Of a DNA stretch of 64,000 bases, positions 35,683-48,078 are shown one piece after another. The stretch spans positions 5,208,001 to 5,272,000 of the forward strand of contig AP026543.1 of NCBI GenBank assembly GCA_026075535.2, written 5' to 3'. Both the position numbers and the translations under genes were made by a program. How positions within the stretch are numbered: the stretch's first letter is position 1; each line of letters begins with the position of its first letter. A model generated the notes under the pieces. It was not told the origin of the DNA. It did not search any database and saw only the letters and a list, made by a program, of their open reading frames with translations. This DNA is from Tricholoma matsutake. Lineage: Eukaryota > Basidiomycota > Agaricomycetes > Agaricales > Tricholomataceae.

Positions 35683-38368
35683 TCACGCAACCATAGCCCG
35701 TCTTCGTCCGCTCCGCAGATTCGACTGAGACTGCGATTTGGGAACCGGCATTGCTGCCAGCGGTTTCCCAGTCTGTGATGGCAGCCCCGTCCATGGGCTT
35801 GGGGCCTGCAAAGTGCCGGCGCCATACGACACGGGGGGTCCAGTGTGCGAACGTGGAACGGCGGGACGGCCATGAGAATGTTGTGAATTCAGCCGTGGGC
35901 GCTGATGCTGTCCCTGCTGCATGGTAGGTGATTGAGGGAGAGGCATGCTCGCCCGCCTTGAATCCCCACTTCCGTGACGTTCGTGTGTGCTTCTTCGAGA
36001 GCCCGATGCAGACCCCGACGCCGCCGGCAAAGATGACGTATGTCTTGATCCTGGCTGGTGGGGGCTCTGTGACGGGGATCTTGGAAGCTGCCCTTCCTGT
36101 CCTTGCTGGGGAAGATATACGCGTTCTTTGCTAGAATTTACAGAAGACAGCCGTCCCCTCGACGGCGACGTCGGCGCAGGTGAGCGCTGGCCGTGCTGCT
36201 GTCGCGGGTACTGATGTAGCATGAACGGCGCCGTTGGGGGCAACAGAGGCATGTCCATCATTACGTATGCAGGCACCATCGTGGGTATCATTGGCACCGC
36301 GGGCACGTAATTCGAACTCTGATTGCTCCCAACCCATCCAGGGAAGGAGGCGGCACGGTCGGGATTCAATCGAAGAGAGGAGGTCGAGGTGGCAAGAGAA
36401 TTCCGTTTGGAGCGATTAGTCATACTCGCCGCCGCTGCCCGTTGCTGCCGTACGTCCTCGGAAGATGATAATTCAACGGATGAATACATAGATGGCGGTC
36501 GTGTACCACTGCCGCTACCACTCGCGATCAGTGAGGGTGTGGAGTGACCGTCTCTTACACTGGGTGAACGGGAGCTACCAGGGGAAGAGCTTGGCGGAGA
36601 ATGCGCAATGGAACCCGAAGTTGTAGTTATCATAGGCAGGTTTCGTTCCGAGGCTGGCCTCCGCGGCGTTGGCGGAGAAGCGGATGCAAGAGACTGGGCG
36701 AGGTCATACATTGTCCCCTTTTGTCTGCTTGAATCGCGTGTCTGTGGTGTGGGTTGCGGAAGTCTATTACGTTCTGGGTCTCGTAAAGATGTCGTCGAAG
36801 AAGCGGAGCTGGGGAATGGACCTCCCTCTGGTCCGATCAGACTGCTGCCGGTTCCGTTATTACTGGATGACACCCCACCAACTCTGGCGGCTTCCCTCCT
36901 GAGCCTCGCAGCAATGACCTCTTCCTGGTACATCCTTTGCTTTCTCTCCTCCTGAGCCTTTCTCTCTCTCTCCCATGCCTTGCGTTCTTTTTCCAATTCG
37001 GTGCGTTCAGCTTCCTGTATCCGCCGCTCCTCTTCCAACCTCGCCCTCTGTTCCTCTAGGACACGACGATCGTGCTCAGCCCGCAAAAATTTTGCTTTTT
37101 CCTCTCGTTTCCTCTTCATGCGCAGAACATACCCCAGAGGAATAACATCCTCCTTCTCATCTTCCGCAAAACGCACGCCACGCTTCACGGGGGGTTCACC
37201 GCCCGTGGGAGTTGTTGCAGGAGCTTGGGTGGAACCTGAGAGAGCTGGCGAGGTTACTGGGCTGTGCTCGTTCCGTAGAGGTGAAGGAACAGCGATGTAA
37301 GGTGCGTTGCGTGAATGTGTGGGGGCTACAGAGGCAAATATGTCAACAGAAAAGGATAAATCAGATTGCGGGGCACTTACAAGGTGGCTGTGATGACGAC
37401 GGTGATGTTGATGTCTGCATAGTAGCTTGGAGTTCAAAAGATGAAACATCAGGCGTAAACGAGGTCGTAGATGGAGCCACGTCATCGATGTAGCCGGCCA
37501 TGGCATCGAGAGCTTCGGAGTACTCGAGAGAGGCGACAGCGAAAGCGGTTCCTGTAACCCGTTGACGGAAGACACCTTCATCCGTTGGTATAACGACGCT
37601 GTAACGATCCTCAAAGCAAGGACGAGATATCCAGCGATGAAGACCTGGACTAGAGAGGGATATCAACGTTTTCTTCCAGGGCGCAGGCTCATCAAAAGGG
37701 AGGGAAGACGAGCTATGACGAGCCACTGGTGAGATTTGTCTGCTACCCAAAGGAGCGATGTAGAGCTGTTCGGAACGACTCAGTGAGCGAGAAGAGTCCT
37801 CCAAGCGCCTCAGAAGGCGTGTTTTGAGCAAGTTAGAGAGCATACTGTTTTTCCGAGGAAAATCGGATGCAGGGTTGCAAGACCAGGGGAAGATAGGCGA
37901 AGTGTCAGAATGTTGAATAAATGGGGAACAAGAAGGCGGAGGAACCAGGCTATTTTCTACGATTAGCTTCAAGTTTTGTCGTGCCTTTGCTGGTGAATAT
38001 GGATGTATGGACGGTGAGTTGGGAACAGAAAGAAGCTCTGATTCATCCGAGACGAAATCATCCTGTTCTTCGAAATCATGAGCGATGCCGGGTTGAGGTG
38101 GCCAGTCGGGGATGTGGTTTTCATGGTGCTTAATAGCACGAACTTTGAGCCAAGACTTCCAAGACTTTTTGGGCTTGAGAGTGGATGGGATGCGATGATG
38201 GTCGTCATCTGGTGTTTGAAGACTTGCGGAACCGCTAGAAGAAGAAGCGGAAGACTGGGCATTGTCTTGGAGGAGCGGAGGTGGATTGGAATCAATTGTA
38301 GTAGCCCTCTTAATGGTCGCTTCATGCTTTTCGCGCTTTGAAGCGAATACGGATGCAAAGCGACGCAT
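35683..38368 (-). CDS. Long disordered protein with charged coiled coil
   Basis: A protein of about 870 residues in two main exons joined by a GT-AG intron near 37,330-37,385. The start is the ATG at 38366-38368 (MRRFASVFASKREK); an upstream GTG-initiated reading is ignored. The N-terminal third has KKSWKSWLKVRAIKHHE, a block PFIQHSDTSPIFP, and the folded-looking RPCFEDRYSVVIPTDEGVFRQRVTGTAFAVASLEYSEALDAMAGYID. The second exon has KRGVRFAEDEKEDVIPLGYVLRMKRKREEK followed by a long E/R/K-rich coiled coil of about 80 residues, then 400 residues of Ser/Pro/Gln/Arg-rich low complexity ending GRRRAMVA. The GVRFAEDEKED...IPLGYVLR block seems conserved in basidiomycetes from memory, but no function is known to me. 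The second exon is clearly more GC-rich than its neighbours. Confidence 0.75.
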
Positions 38369-38605
38369 TGTCAGGTTGACATTAGAACCAATCACTGGTA
38401 TAAGAGATTAGATTAGTATTATTGAAAAGCCATTGCTAATGAACCTGATCAGATAAAACGAAACACGGAAGAGAGGAAAGGAGCGTTTTGGAAAGAAAGG
38501 GGTTTGCGGAAAGGTTCAGGATGAGTATAGAGGATAGGAAACGATGGTAAGCATGTGTTGTTTGCCGTGTCACAAATAATTCCGGCCTCTCACGCCCGAA
38601 ACATG

Positions 38606-40827
38606 TCACATTGACAAAAATAGATTACCGCGGTGTAATAATTGTAACCGTCGCTCATATGTCTCTACAACTCCATTTAGAATTTCAACCCTCACCCCAA
38701 CAAACCGCGCTCCTCGTCCAATAACAACCTCGTAATCTCTCGGCAGCGTTCCATACTTGTCCCCACTACTATACATCCGATATCCCTCTCCGGTCCGAAG
38801 ACCACCTCTCTCCGCCATCATCGCTGCAAGTTGTCTGTCATGTTCTTTGCCTGGTTCTCCCCTGACATCTGTAGGCTTTTTTGATAGAGGAAAATATCTC
38901 TTCAATAGGCTATCTTCTGCTCACCCCAAGTCAGTCATGTCAATTTTCCATCTATGTAACAACCTGCTTACCATTCTCATCATCAGTTTCAGGTAGCAAT
39001 GCACGTTCGCAAAAGTCCAAGTACTCATCCATCATCCTCTCTTGAAGGTCACCTGCACACCTGTCAACAGTAAATTTAACTATAGATTTAGATCTAGGGC
39101 CACTCACTCACATGGATCTTTGCGAGCTAAGAAACTCTGCTTTGACCTTCGAATCTACGTCATTCTGTTCCTGTACATGTCGAAGATACTCGTCGATCCG
39201 GGGAAGGGCACATGCTGGATCACTTGGCTCATCCGGCACTCTATTTCGTTCAAATGAACTTTAAGTAACGAAAAGCGGCTAAAACTCACCTTGGTCGACC
39301 ATCCAGCCCATACACCATTTTAAGTACCATGATCGCAGCACTAACCAAACTTACTTCCGGTGGAACATTGTCGTAATTGTGTCTCGATGGAGCGTATGCT
39401 TTGGGCCGCTCAAGCCCCGGCGCAAGTGTGTGATGCAGGGTTAGGGGCAGGGACAAAATGTGCGCGAGGCGTTTGGTAAGCTTATACAGCATGGCTGAAA
39501 TAATTCATCGCATCATAGGGCATCTGTACCACCAATGAAAACCTACGTGTGCTGCATAGACCTTGGGACACGACACGCCATAAGATGGGCGCTCCGTTGG
39601 CTTCGGGGGTGAATATTCCATAAGATGAATACATCTTCCTCGACAGTCGCGATGCGAGACTGTGAAGTGTCATGGTACTCGGTGCATGCTACCAATGGGC
39701 ACATTCAATCCACCGAGTTAGCCTCAAATTGGTAAACACGTACGTGTGGCGACAGGGCTTGGATATTATGTTTGGTAAGGTGCGCTACCATATTCGCCGG
39801 TAACAACTTTCGAGACACCGGATCAAGGTAAGGCAATCCATATGTCTCGATGAGTCTATTTGACGATGACGTCAGCGCCACGATCCATCGCAAGAAACGA
39901 TCGCACCGTGTAAAATCACGTGATATAATCGGAATCCTCATCGTCCAGCACGCCACGATCAACACTGCTATCGTACTCGCAGGCATTTCATATGAGTATC
40001 GGCCTTTCTGTCTCTTTGCCTTTCCATCTGCCTCCTGCCGTCTTGGCTCTTCAATCTCTGAATCCGACGACGACGATATATCGGAGTTCATCTGCAGCAA
40101 TGCAGCCAGTTCAGGGTCATCACCTCCCTCTTCGTCATCCTCGCCTTGACTCCGCTGTTCTTTGTCAGAATCGGCATCTCGAGACTCCGATGTAACAGCA
40201 TCATTCTTCTCCGCAGTTGTATTGAGATTCTCTCCTCCCTGCTTATCCTGCGTTGACCCTTGATTGTCGTGGTTCGGTTCTATGAGGGGGGGATTTGGAA
40301 GGAGCGCCAGGTGGAGCGCCCAAATATCTCTGCAAATGATCTGCCATGTTTGAAAAGTTAGAGTTAACCCACTTAGACAGAGAACAAAAATGACCTCGAA
40401 CTCGGAGGGAAGAGACCATAATTTCGTCAAAACTGCGATTTGTTTTCTGAGCAAGAGTTGCTGACACTCGAAATAATGGTGTCGTCCTCTAGCTCCGTGA
40501 TACACTGAGGAAGTGTCAGAACAACCAATGTTTAGAACGTCAGCAAATGCACATACATTCAGGGTCGGCCTTGCTTCTTCCATCTCCCTTCTTTCTCCCA
40601 CTCTTCAGCGTACGCTTCCGAAGTGCATGCAGACCCATATCCTCTCCTACATCGGTTGCTTCGTTGCGATAATTCTACTCAAAATGAGTTTCCCCAACTG
40701 ACATGATGAATGGTTGAATGAAACTTACTTGGAGGACATGACCTTCACTGCATGCAATTAGACCACTAGAAGGCTCCTTGTGCCATTGTTTGGAGCCACA
40801 AGTCGGGCAGCGACGTCGAGGAACCAT
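38606..40827 (-). CDS. RRN7: RNA polymerase I core-factor subunit Rrn7/TAF1B
   Basis: TFIIB-like subunit of the core factor that recruits Pol I to the rDNA promoter. Exon 1 (ATG 40825-40827) encodes the N-terminal zinc ribbon: MVPRRRCPTCGSKQW and SGLIACSEGHVLQ, giving Cys-x2-Cys and Cys/His ligands. After an intron comes LRKRTLKSGRKK; then YHGARGRHHYFECQQLLLRKQI, KLWSLPSEFEVICRDIWALHLALLP, a Glu/Asp/Ser-rich linker, and PASTIAVLIVACWTMRIPIISRDF, the first cyclin fold. Later exons give LPYLDPVSRKLLPANMVAHLTKHNI and more of the cyclin region. The last exon has GGLRTGEGYRMYSSGDKYGTLPRDYEVVIGRGARFVGVRVEILNGVVETYERRL. The stop at 38606 is tentative, because a GT donor precedes it. It is head to head with ERJ5 over 86 bp. 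Confidence 0.88.
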
Positions 40828-40913
40828 GAAGAATGTTTAACACTGAGTGACATAAATATCACGTGTTCGAACTTATGCAATTCCGACGCTGTTCATAATT
40901 TCGCCAAAGTAGC

Positions 40914-42201
40914 ATGAAGCTCATATTCATCTGTGCAGCATTCGCCGTGCTAGCAACCATTGTCGTCGCGTGTGTTCCACTCTCCCATGTATTTTGTTCC
41001 GGATCATTTTACTGACCTGTTGTTAACTTTTCTAGATGGGAGAAAGTCAGTTGAACACGACCATGCACAAATGCTGAAGTTTTGAATAATGCTTCCTTCC
41101 ACGCTGTTTCCCAGGAAGACTACGAAATATTTGACTTGGTCAGCGAGGTAGAGGCATCGGAAGGGAAGAGTACAACTTTCTATTCATGGTTGGACGTCCC
41201 CCCCACTGCTTCAACTGCCGAAATCGCGAAAGCATACCGAAAAATGAGCGTGCAGCTTCAGTGAGTAATGTATCACTTTTCTTAATCCTTCACACCATCC
41301 CCTAACTCTGGACACGAATGACACCAGCCCAGATAAAAACCCAGGTGTCAAGGGGGCACACGAACGATTCGGCCGACTTGGCGTTGTTTCGAGTATTTTG
41401 CGGAAGAAAGAGAGTCGCCAACGCTATGACTTTTTCTATAAAAACGGTGTGCCGAAGTGGCGAGGAACAGGATACTACTACTCGCGTTTTCGCCCAGGCC
41501 TTGGAGTAAGTCCGTTCCACCGAACTATGTACCCGCACACGTTCCTAACTCTATTCCATCGGTGCAGTCTGTCCTCGCATTCTTAATAATTCTTACGTCA
41601 GGGCTGCAGCTGCTTGTTCAGCGCATAAATTATAAGCGTGACTTGGAGCGCATTGAGAAAGTCAGAGGAGAGGCAAGGTCCGCCGCATGGGGCCCAAAAC
41701 TTGTTCCAAACGTGGGGAAAAGAAAAGTGAGCCATGCAGAATTGTCTGTCCTTCCCTCGCTGATGAGATTTGTTAGGTCAAGATCAATCTGGGCACACAG
41801 CACGAGGATGGGGGCAACACCAAGTGGATCGATATGGTTGTCGATGGACAGGACGTTTATATTGTTCGTGCTCGAAAGATCTCCTGTCTATTCAAGGACT
41901 TAAATTTCAACAGCTTGATCCATCGGGTGAAATGCATCTTCTTGACTCGTCGTCTGCCGTCAAGCCTACGCTGTCAAATACGTGGTTCCTCGTACTCGTT
42001 AAATCGCTCTATCTCAAGGTTTTTAAATCCACCAAAGACACTGATCCATCGTCAAAGCCCGTGGATGCAGAGGCAGAAGATGACGATCGGTCTTCGGACT
42101 CGGATGCCTCTCGAAGTGTGCGTAAAGAAAACGGGATAGGCGCCCGAGCACCAGCGGTAAAAGCTGGTGGAAAAAGAAGAAAGGCAACAAGGAAACGGTA
42201 G
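40914..42201 (+). CDS. ERJ5: ER membrane J-domain protein ERJ5
   Basis: ER-anchored Hsp40 that supports protein folding with the luminal Hsp70. Exon 1 encodes a signal peptide ([19 protein letters not shown], about residues 1-19). Two tiny introns follow, then [43 protein letters not shown] and [25 protein letters not shown], with the catalytic HPD split by an intron but intact. [13 protein letters not shown] and [14 protein letters not shown] precede one membrane segment ([20 protein letters not shown]). The cytosolic tail has [35 protein letters not shown] and a Lys/Arg-rich end [11 protein letters not shown], possibly an ER retrieval signal. This layout matches fungal Erj5. Confidence 0.88.
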
Positions 42202-42496
42202 TGATTCCAACCTATACCCTTACCGTATAGAGTTTGTGGTTCTGTTCCAGTGTATAATATCGGTTCACGGTAGAGACAGGCAATCCGATACTCTCTTCGC
42301 ATTTCCATCTCATGATCACAATCTTTCAATGCTCCTATTTCGAACTGCATGTGCAAAATCCACAAGCATCGACGGTACAATTGATCATAATATGTGCATA
42401 AACCTTCCAATATTTAAGGAGTCAACGATACGGACAAATCTGTTGACTCGCAGCTTGTCAATCATCGAATGAATGCTAATGGGCCTCTTGGCATAC

Positions 42497-44536
42497 CTAC
42501 AGCATCAGCTTCCCAATCTCCTCAGGTACCTTCGGACGCTTTTCCCATTCAGTAGTCCAACCCGCGGCAGCGCCTTCGTTATTCTCGACGCCCGGCAAGG
42601 CAAACACGGCAGTTACAAGCCAAGTGTCCTTCTCGCTTGGCTTATGATCACACAGAAGAGTCGGAAGAATAGCTCTCGGGGCCATCAAGTTCGAGTTCGC
42701 ATCGGTTCGCAATGCACGCGCTCTCCTGTTTCCCGCTCCCATGTCCACTATTCCTGATACCCCGGCACGCGATGTGGCCCTGCCTTCGCCACCATTTTCT
42801 AGGGTTCCAAACTCTTCTCCGATCGAAGGTTCTAGGGCGCGGCCATTCTTGCCTTGGCCGTAAATCGCGAAGCCACCCTCTGCGGAAACTAAGGTTCTCC
42901 TTGTCTTGATTCTGTGCACGCGTAAATGCCACAGTCGCGACTCCTTCTGAGGAGGTACTAGCCACGTCTCGACCTCAACGTCTTTCCATGGGTACCACAT
43001 AGACCTCAGCCATTTGCCGTCCTCGATCCTCGCCTCCATGGTAGCTCTTCTGCACTTCCATGACTCGCCCTCGTCATCACTAAGAGCAAGGGTGTTGTCG
43101 CCGCCAAGCTCTTCCAACGTGCCATTTCCAACTGGTACACTATACCCAAATGCTGAAGAGTAGGCTAGCTTACCATACTTGGCCGCGCTTTGCTTCACTG
43201 GGTATGAACATCGCTGTCCAGAAGATAGGAGATATGTGTGTCCACCGTAGTTGGTGATTATATGTAAAGGATAACTCAACACCTTGGTAGTCTCCAGCAA
43301 GCTCTTGGGATACGGCTCTTCCTTCGCGGTCCAGAAAGGATGTGTTTGGGGAAGAGCGAGAGCCAAAAATGATTTGCAGCACCAGTATGGTGACCCTGGT
43401 GAGTTGTAATTCTCCGTCATGTTGTGATTGGGGTAGCAGTAGCCAATTGTCAGTGTCCCGTCAGACGCGTAGGCGCCGGCTTGTTTCTGCCACCATCGGA
43501 TGTTACGCAGTTGGAGCCCTTTGACGACACCCCATGTGAGCGGTTCAGGCAAGACCACGTCTGCAAATGCGATTGCACTCCAAAACGAGGACATCGCAAA
43601 CCGGTAAGTCATACTTCGTCCGAATGGAATCGCACGTCCTTATTATAAAATCAGCAATAATTCTTCCTAATGGTGTGGTGTATGTTTACCTTCGGGGTCA
43701 AAGTAGTGCACGAAATCTAGAGCAAACTGTCGTGCTCGATTTCGGTACTCTTCGCATCGTTCTGGATCGTCCGTCTGGGCGAGCTTCGAATAGACAAGTT
43801 GGGCAAACTGGATAGCGAATGACGAGGAATAATAATCAAGTTGTATGACACCCTCAGGGCCATCCCGAGACCAGCCTCCACCAATGTAAAATGTATCGAG
43901 GTGGTCAAGGTCAGCCTTCATACGCTTTGCGTCGAAACATGAAGATCCTGCCTTGGACAACCCGAGATTGGCGAACACCTAAACAGCTCGTCAATTCCAA
44001 TACTCAGCTTCCCCCCACGAAGAGTGTATCCATACCCGGAACCAGAGCCAGTTCGTGTTGGGCATCTCTTTGTCGTTCATCACACCAAGCCAAGTCTCTA
44101 AGTTGGCCTTCGCTTCTGGATTCAACGGATCCCACAGTTTCTCTTTCGCAACTGCAATAGAGAACCCTATCGCCGAGCATTCAACCATGCGCTGGTCTTT
44201 GTCTCCCATATTTCCCCAAAACTCATTACTGTTGGGATCACTCCCATTAGCGAAGCCATCCAACCAGCGTTTATTGCCTTCATAATAGCCGCCTCCTGCG
44301 AGAAGAGAGGCCAATCCCCAAATAGGACGTGAGAAGCCTTCAAGCTGGGCAGCTGCTTCGTCAAAGTGCGTTCCAGTATGTCCAATATGGATTCTCGCTC
44401 CTCCAGGAGACGTATGTCCCGCTAAAGCATTGAGCAGATCTATCAGGAAGTCCGAAAGGTCTCCCCGTGTTTCCAGAGATGTTACGGGGAACGGAATTCT
44501 GTTGGCGAAGTCGTCCATGTTGTATACTGCTCCCAT
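42497..44536 (-). CDS. DUF2264 domain protein
   Basis: Around 640 residues with the bacterial/fungal DUF2264 architecture. Exon 1 (ATG 44534-44536) gives [84 protein letters not shown]. Exon 2 reads [56 protein letters not shown]. Exon 3 reads [45 protein letters not shown], plus a beta-rich C-terminal part with [16 protein letters not shown]. The N-terminal part resembles alpha/alpha-barrel glycoside-processing enzymes, so a role on uronic-type sugars has been guessed for the family; nothing here proves it. No signal peptide is seen. It lies just downstream of glutamine synthetase, same strand, 216 bp apart. Confidence 0.85.
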
Positions 44537-44752
44537 TCTGCTCCCGGCTTATCGTATAGCTTTAAAAGGCTGTGAGTGGTCCTGAAACACAAGCGGAACG
44601 GCTTGATAGAAACTGCCATTCCATCCTTGATCCTGATTAAGAAGTAATGTTTTGGACCGAGAGGTTGGAGATAGGTACATGCATGGCAAAATGTCATTGA
44701 GTGTTAGGTTGTTCCGTATACAAACTACAATTAAGGGAGCGCTACGAGTCTT

Positions 44753-46016
44753 CTACTTATCCAGAATGGTAGTCTCCACGATGATACCCGTAACACGGTA
44801 TGGATCTTCAAGAACGTCAGAAATGAGAATTCGGAAAAGAAATGACATCACATACCAATGTTAGATGCTGGGCGCCTATCCTCAAGATAGCCGTAGCCCT
44901 GAGCAGCAACATGCCGAGGCACACGGATCGAAGCTCCACGATTGGCAACACCCGAACTGAAGGCTCCAATGTGTCCAGTTTCATGACGACCGGTCAATCT
45001 CATATCGTTGTCGTCTCCATAAACGGCGATATGTTCATCATGTTTCTTTGACAACTTCGCAATTGCAGCCTCGATTTGTTGCATGCCTCCAGGTTCGCGC
45101 ATTGCCTTGGTGCTGTAGTTGGTGTGGCATCCCGCACCGTTCCAATCTCCTTGCAGAACTTTGGGGTGGAACGACACGTTGACACCCCACTGCTCGGCGA
45201 TGCGAACAAGCAAATATCGCGCCATCCAGAGGTGATCGCCCATCTGAATTCCTTCACACGGGCCAACCTGGAACTCCCACTGAGAAGGCATCACCTCAGC
45301 GTTAATACCACTGATGTTGATGCCAGAATACAGGCAGGCGCGATAATGGGCCTCGACAAGGTCACGAGCGAAAACTTTGCCAGTACCTGTAAAATGTATT
45401 AAAATTAGCGAGACATTGTAAACTCCGATCTGTCACGTACCAGCGCCACAATAGTAAGGACCTTGAGGACCGGGAAACCCGCCTTTTGGCCATCCGTGAG
45501 GACGGCCATCTACATCAAGCAGAGTGTATTCTTGTTCAAGTCCGAACCAGGGTACTTCATCTTTTGCCTGGTCCATAACCTTCTTGGCGTGGTGGCGATA
45601 ATTTGTGCGGTTAGGCGTGCCGTCATTGTTGTAAGTTTCTGCAAGAACAAGGATGTTGTCACCGCCACGAAAGGGATCTTTGAAGATTGCAGCAGGACGA
45701 AGGTAGACATCAGAATCGCTGGTAGGGGCTTGGTTTGTAGACGAGCCATCAAAATCCCAGATGCGGAGTTGGCCAATGTCCGTGACCTTCTTGCTAACGG
45801 TCTAGACCACAGGGTAAGTTAACATCACGACCCTGAGGAAAGGAGACGGACAGTAGTTTTTGAACGAAGCCCGCCATCCCCATCAACCCAGACATCTGTT
45901 AGGGGTTGAGAGGGATCCAGGAAGAGAAGGAAGAGACTAACATTCAGCTTGAATCTTGTCACCTTGGGGAAGAGCGAGGAAGGGAGCGAGAAGCTCGTTT
46001 CGATATGAGACTGCCA
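44753..46016 (-). CDS. GLN1: Glutamine synthetase
   Basis: Cytosolic type II glutamine synthetase making glutamine from glutamate, ammonia and ATP. The start (ATG 46014-46016) gives [25 protein letters not shown]; after an intron comes [17 protein letters not shown]. Following exons encode [68 protein letters not shown] and [16 protein letters not shown]. The exon 45294-44860 has [14 protein letters not shown], the ATP-binding [19 protein letters not shown] and MRLTGRHET. The last gives [15 protein letters not shown]. Catalytic acidic, His and Arg positions visible in these motifs are intact. Length fits (about 355 residues). An upstream minus-strand ATG frame at 46145 is probably leader. Confidence 0.96.
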
Positions 46017-46536
46017 TGGAGCGGAAGTTATAAGAAGTAAACGACAATCAGGGGATTGTTTTGCACGGAAAGAAAACTTTGCAGTCTTAAATACACTCAC
46101 CAATGCGGCATTAAGATATTTATACTTGTTTGCTCGGCTTCCCATTGGACGATAAGGTCAAGGGTTTTAAATCTCCGCGGAAACATAAATGATCTACGAC
46201 CCGATCATTCGAATGAGTCGGCAATGAGCGGGAACGGCGGCTCAGCGGCGGCTGTGCTTTGTCCTTTGTGCCTGAAATCCTACGGCCGCCTCATCGACCA
46301 CTTGCAACTAGCCTCTACACGCTTCACCATTTCATTACCGCTCTTATCACTATCCCGCTCGTCACCCGTGATCATATGTACATTGGTCTTGACCATTCTC
46401 TTGACCCAAAATCATAACTTCGTCCGAAAAATAAGATCCATGCGCAGGTTTGGTTCGACGTTACATCATCAGACCTATGAGGAACCAAAAGAAATAACAC
46501 ATGGTCTACAGAAATAGTTCAAGGGATAGAATGCCT
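46017..46536. other. Intergenic, glutamine synthetase upstream region
   Basis: This is probably the promoter and spliced leader of GLN1 plus the APS1 3' untranslated region. A plus-strand frame at 46224-46517 begins MSGNGGSAAAVLCPLCLKSYGRL, with a Cys-x2-Cys pair, but I could not connect it to any family or exon, so it is not called as a gene. Confidence 0.45.
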
Positions 46537-47382
46537 CTAACCGGATCGTGAACCTAATCGTGCCATGGTGTCTTCTGCGTTTTCTTGTTCTTCGACAGAG
46601 TCCGACTGAGTAACCTACAACAAGACGGAATATATATAAGCTGCAATGCGATTGCTTCCCCCCCAAGTTAAACGTACCACTCGAAGCACTGACTTCTTTG
46701 ATGACTCTTGCAGTTCTCCGGCGATGATAAGCTCATCTAGGATCTGAAACGAGAGATGAATCAAGCGTAGTTAGAGCGATGGATCAGGTTACTACGAACA
46801 GCGTATGCTTTCTGGAAATTGAAAATCCTGCCCAATATTGACAGTCAACATCACTACACTCAGGGGAACACCTTACAGGTCTAGTTCACACACCTATGAA
46901 AAGAATGAGCACAAGAAGTAGATTCACTTCAAACCACACTCACATTGCCAAAATATCTGTCAAGAACCTCCACATATCGATGGATTATCTCCAACGTCAC
47001 TAGCTCATTGTCGGATGTCCCGATTCCACATACAAAGAACAGCGATGCATATCGACGGTACACGACCTTTGTGTCTGTTTGGCTGCATCAGGAGAGAGCC
47101 TTGTCAGGACGGATCCAGGATGACAGACTCGGATTCGATCTTGTGCGCGCAGATAGTGTCACGCACCCTTATACTCAAGGAAGTTGCACATCCGTGTCCG
47201 CCGCGCAAGAACCAGCTGTGTAACGTCTTTAACTATCTTCGCCTTGGCCTTGGGGGGCATAGTAGTAAACCATTTCGCCAGACGAACTTTGCCTGTGGGT
47301 TGTGCGTTCACTAGTCGGATCTAAAACATCTGACAGAAGTAAACCGGCCTTGTCGGGAAACTAGGAGGATATAGTTGATCAT
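46537..47382 (-). CDS. APS1: AP-1 clathrin adaptor small subunit sigma-1
   Basis: Sigma subunit of the AP-1 complex sorting cargo between trans-Golgi and endosomes. Exon 1 (34 nt) encodes [11 protein letters not shown]; exon 2 gives [42 protein letters not shown]; exon 3 [19 protein letters not shown] and [20 protein letters not shown]. An exon near 46,900-46,800 should carry the VCELDIIFNFHKAY-type segment but was not pinned down. Then come [22 protein letters not shown] and [25 protein letters not shown]. The [19 protein letters not shown] and QSDSVEE pattern is AP-1 rather than AP-2. Intron 1 (47348-47293) has no GT donor in the needed phase; a GC donor (CAAG|GCCGGT) is the only one that keeps the frame. 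Confidence 0.9.
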
Positions 47383-48078
47383 AGAATGAGTTTGATGCCA
47401 GTCACACATTGTGACGGAAAACTGACCTCTGTCACACAGCGTAACTGGTCGAATAGAGCGATACTATCATCTGCAACAGCCAAAATCAACGGTTCTACCG
47501 ACTGGGGCCATTCTAAATTAGTTATGGAGCTGGGTACGTTGAGTAAGCCGGTTCCTGAGGCGTTTTAGGCTAGCTCTAGGAGTGCACGTCATACTACTCG
47601 ACTTCCTGCACCACAGGACGCCTGAGCAGATTCAATTGTGTAGGCTAATTGCAACGAGGCATGTGCATGAAACTTCTTCCCTGAATGTCCGACAATTTTC
47701 CGATATGCACGGTGACGTTGAAAGAGACAACTGCGGCGTTGCCTCGCGCGGGTTTGCGGTAAAACGCTGATACTGCGATCGAACGGATGATGGCTTGCAA
47801 CGCAACTGGCCCTGACACGGTGTCCTTCGAACTGCCATTAAGTTCTGTCACTGACACAAGACCTTGACAGAATGAGATCTGCAAAGTTATTTACTCGGCG
47901 GCATAACTCAACCCCGAGCTCGCAGTAGTGTTGGCCGATTGACAATTGCCAGTCGCGTCGTAGGCCAGACTTTGACTGACATACTTAAGTAGTGTACAGT
48001 TAGATAGACGAATCACTGGTGCTCACATGTCTACGTCTCTTAGTCGCTGACCTTGAATTTCTGTTTTCTTTGTCTCCA
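47383..48078. other. Divergent intergenic region, no gene seen
   Basis: The region between APS1 and the hypothetical gene at 48079 has only short frames without motifs and a small palindrome gtcaca-cat-tgtgac at 47400. It probably holds the two promoters. Confidence 0.45.

Noticed and set aside
35928..37493. Long plus-strand open frames opposite the disordered protein.
   Set aside because: They arise from GC-rich low-complexity coding sequence on the minus strand.
46224..46517. Possible small plus-strand gene starting MSGNGGSAAAVLCPLC.
   Set aside because: No family match, no splice partners for the Cys pair, and it lies in the glutamine synthetase leader region.
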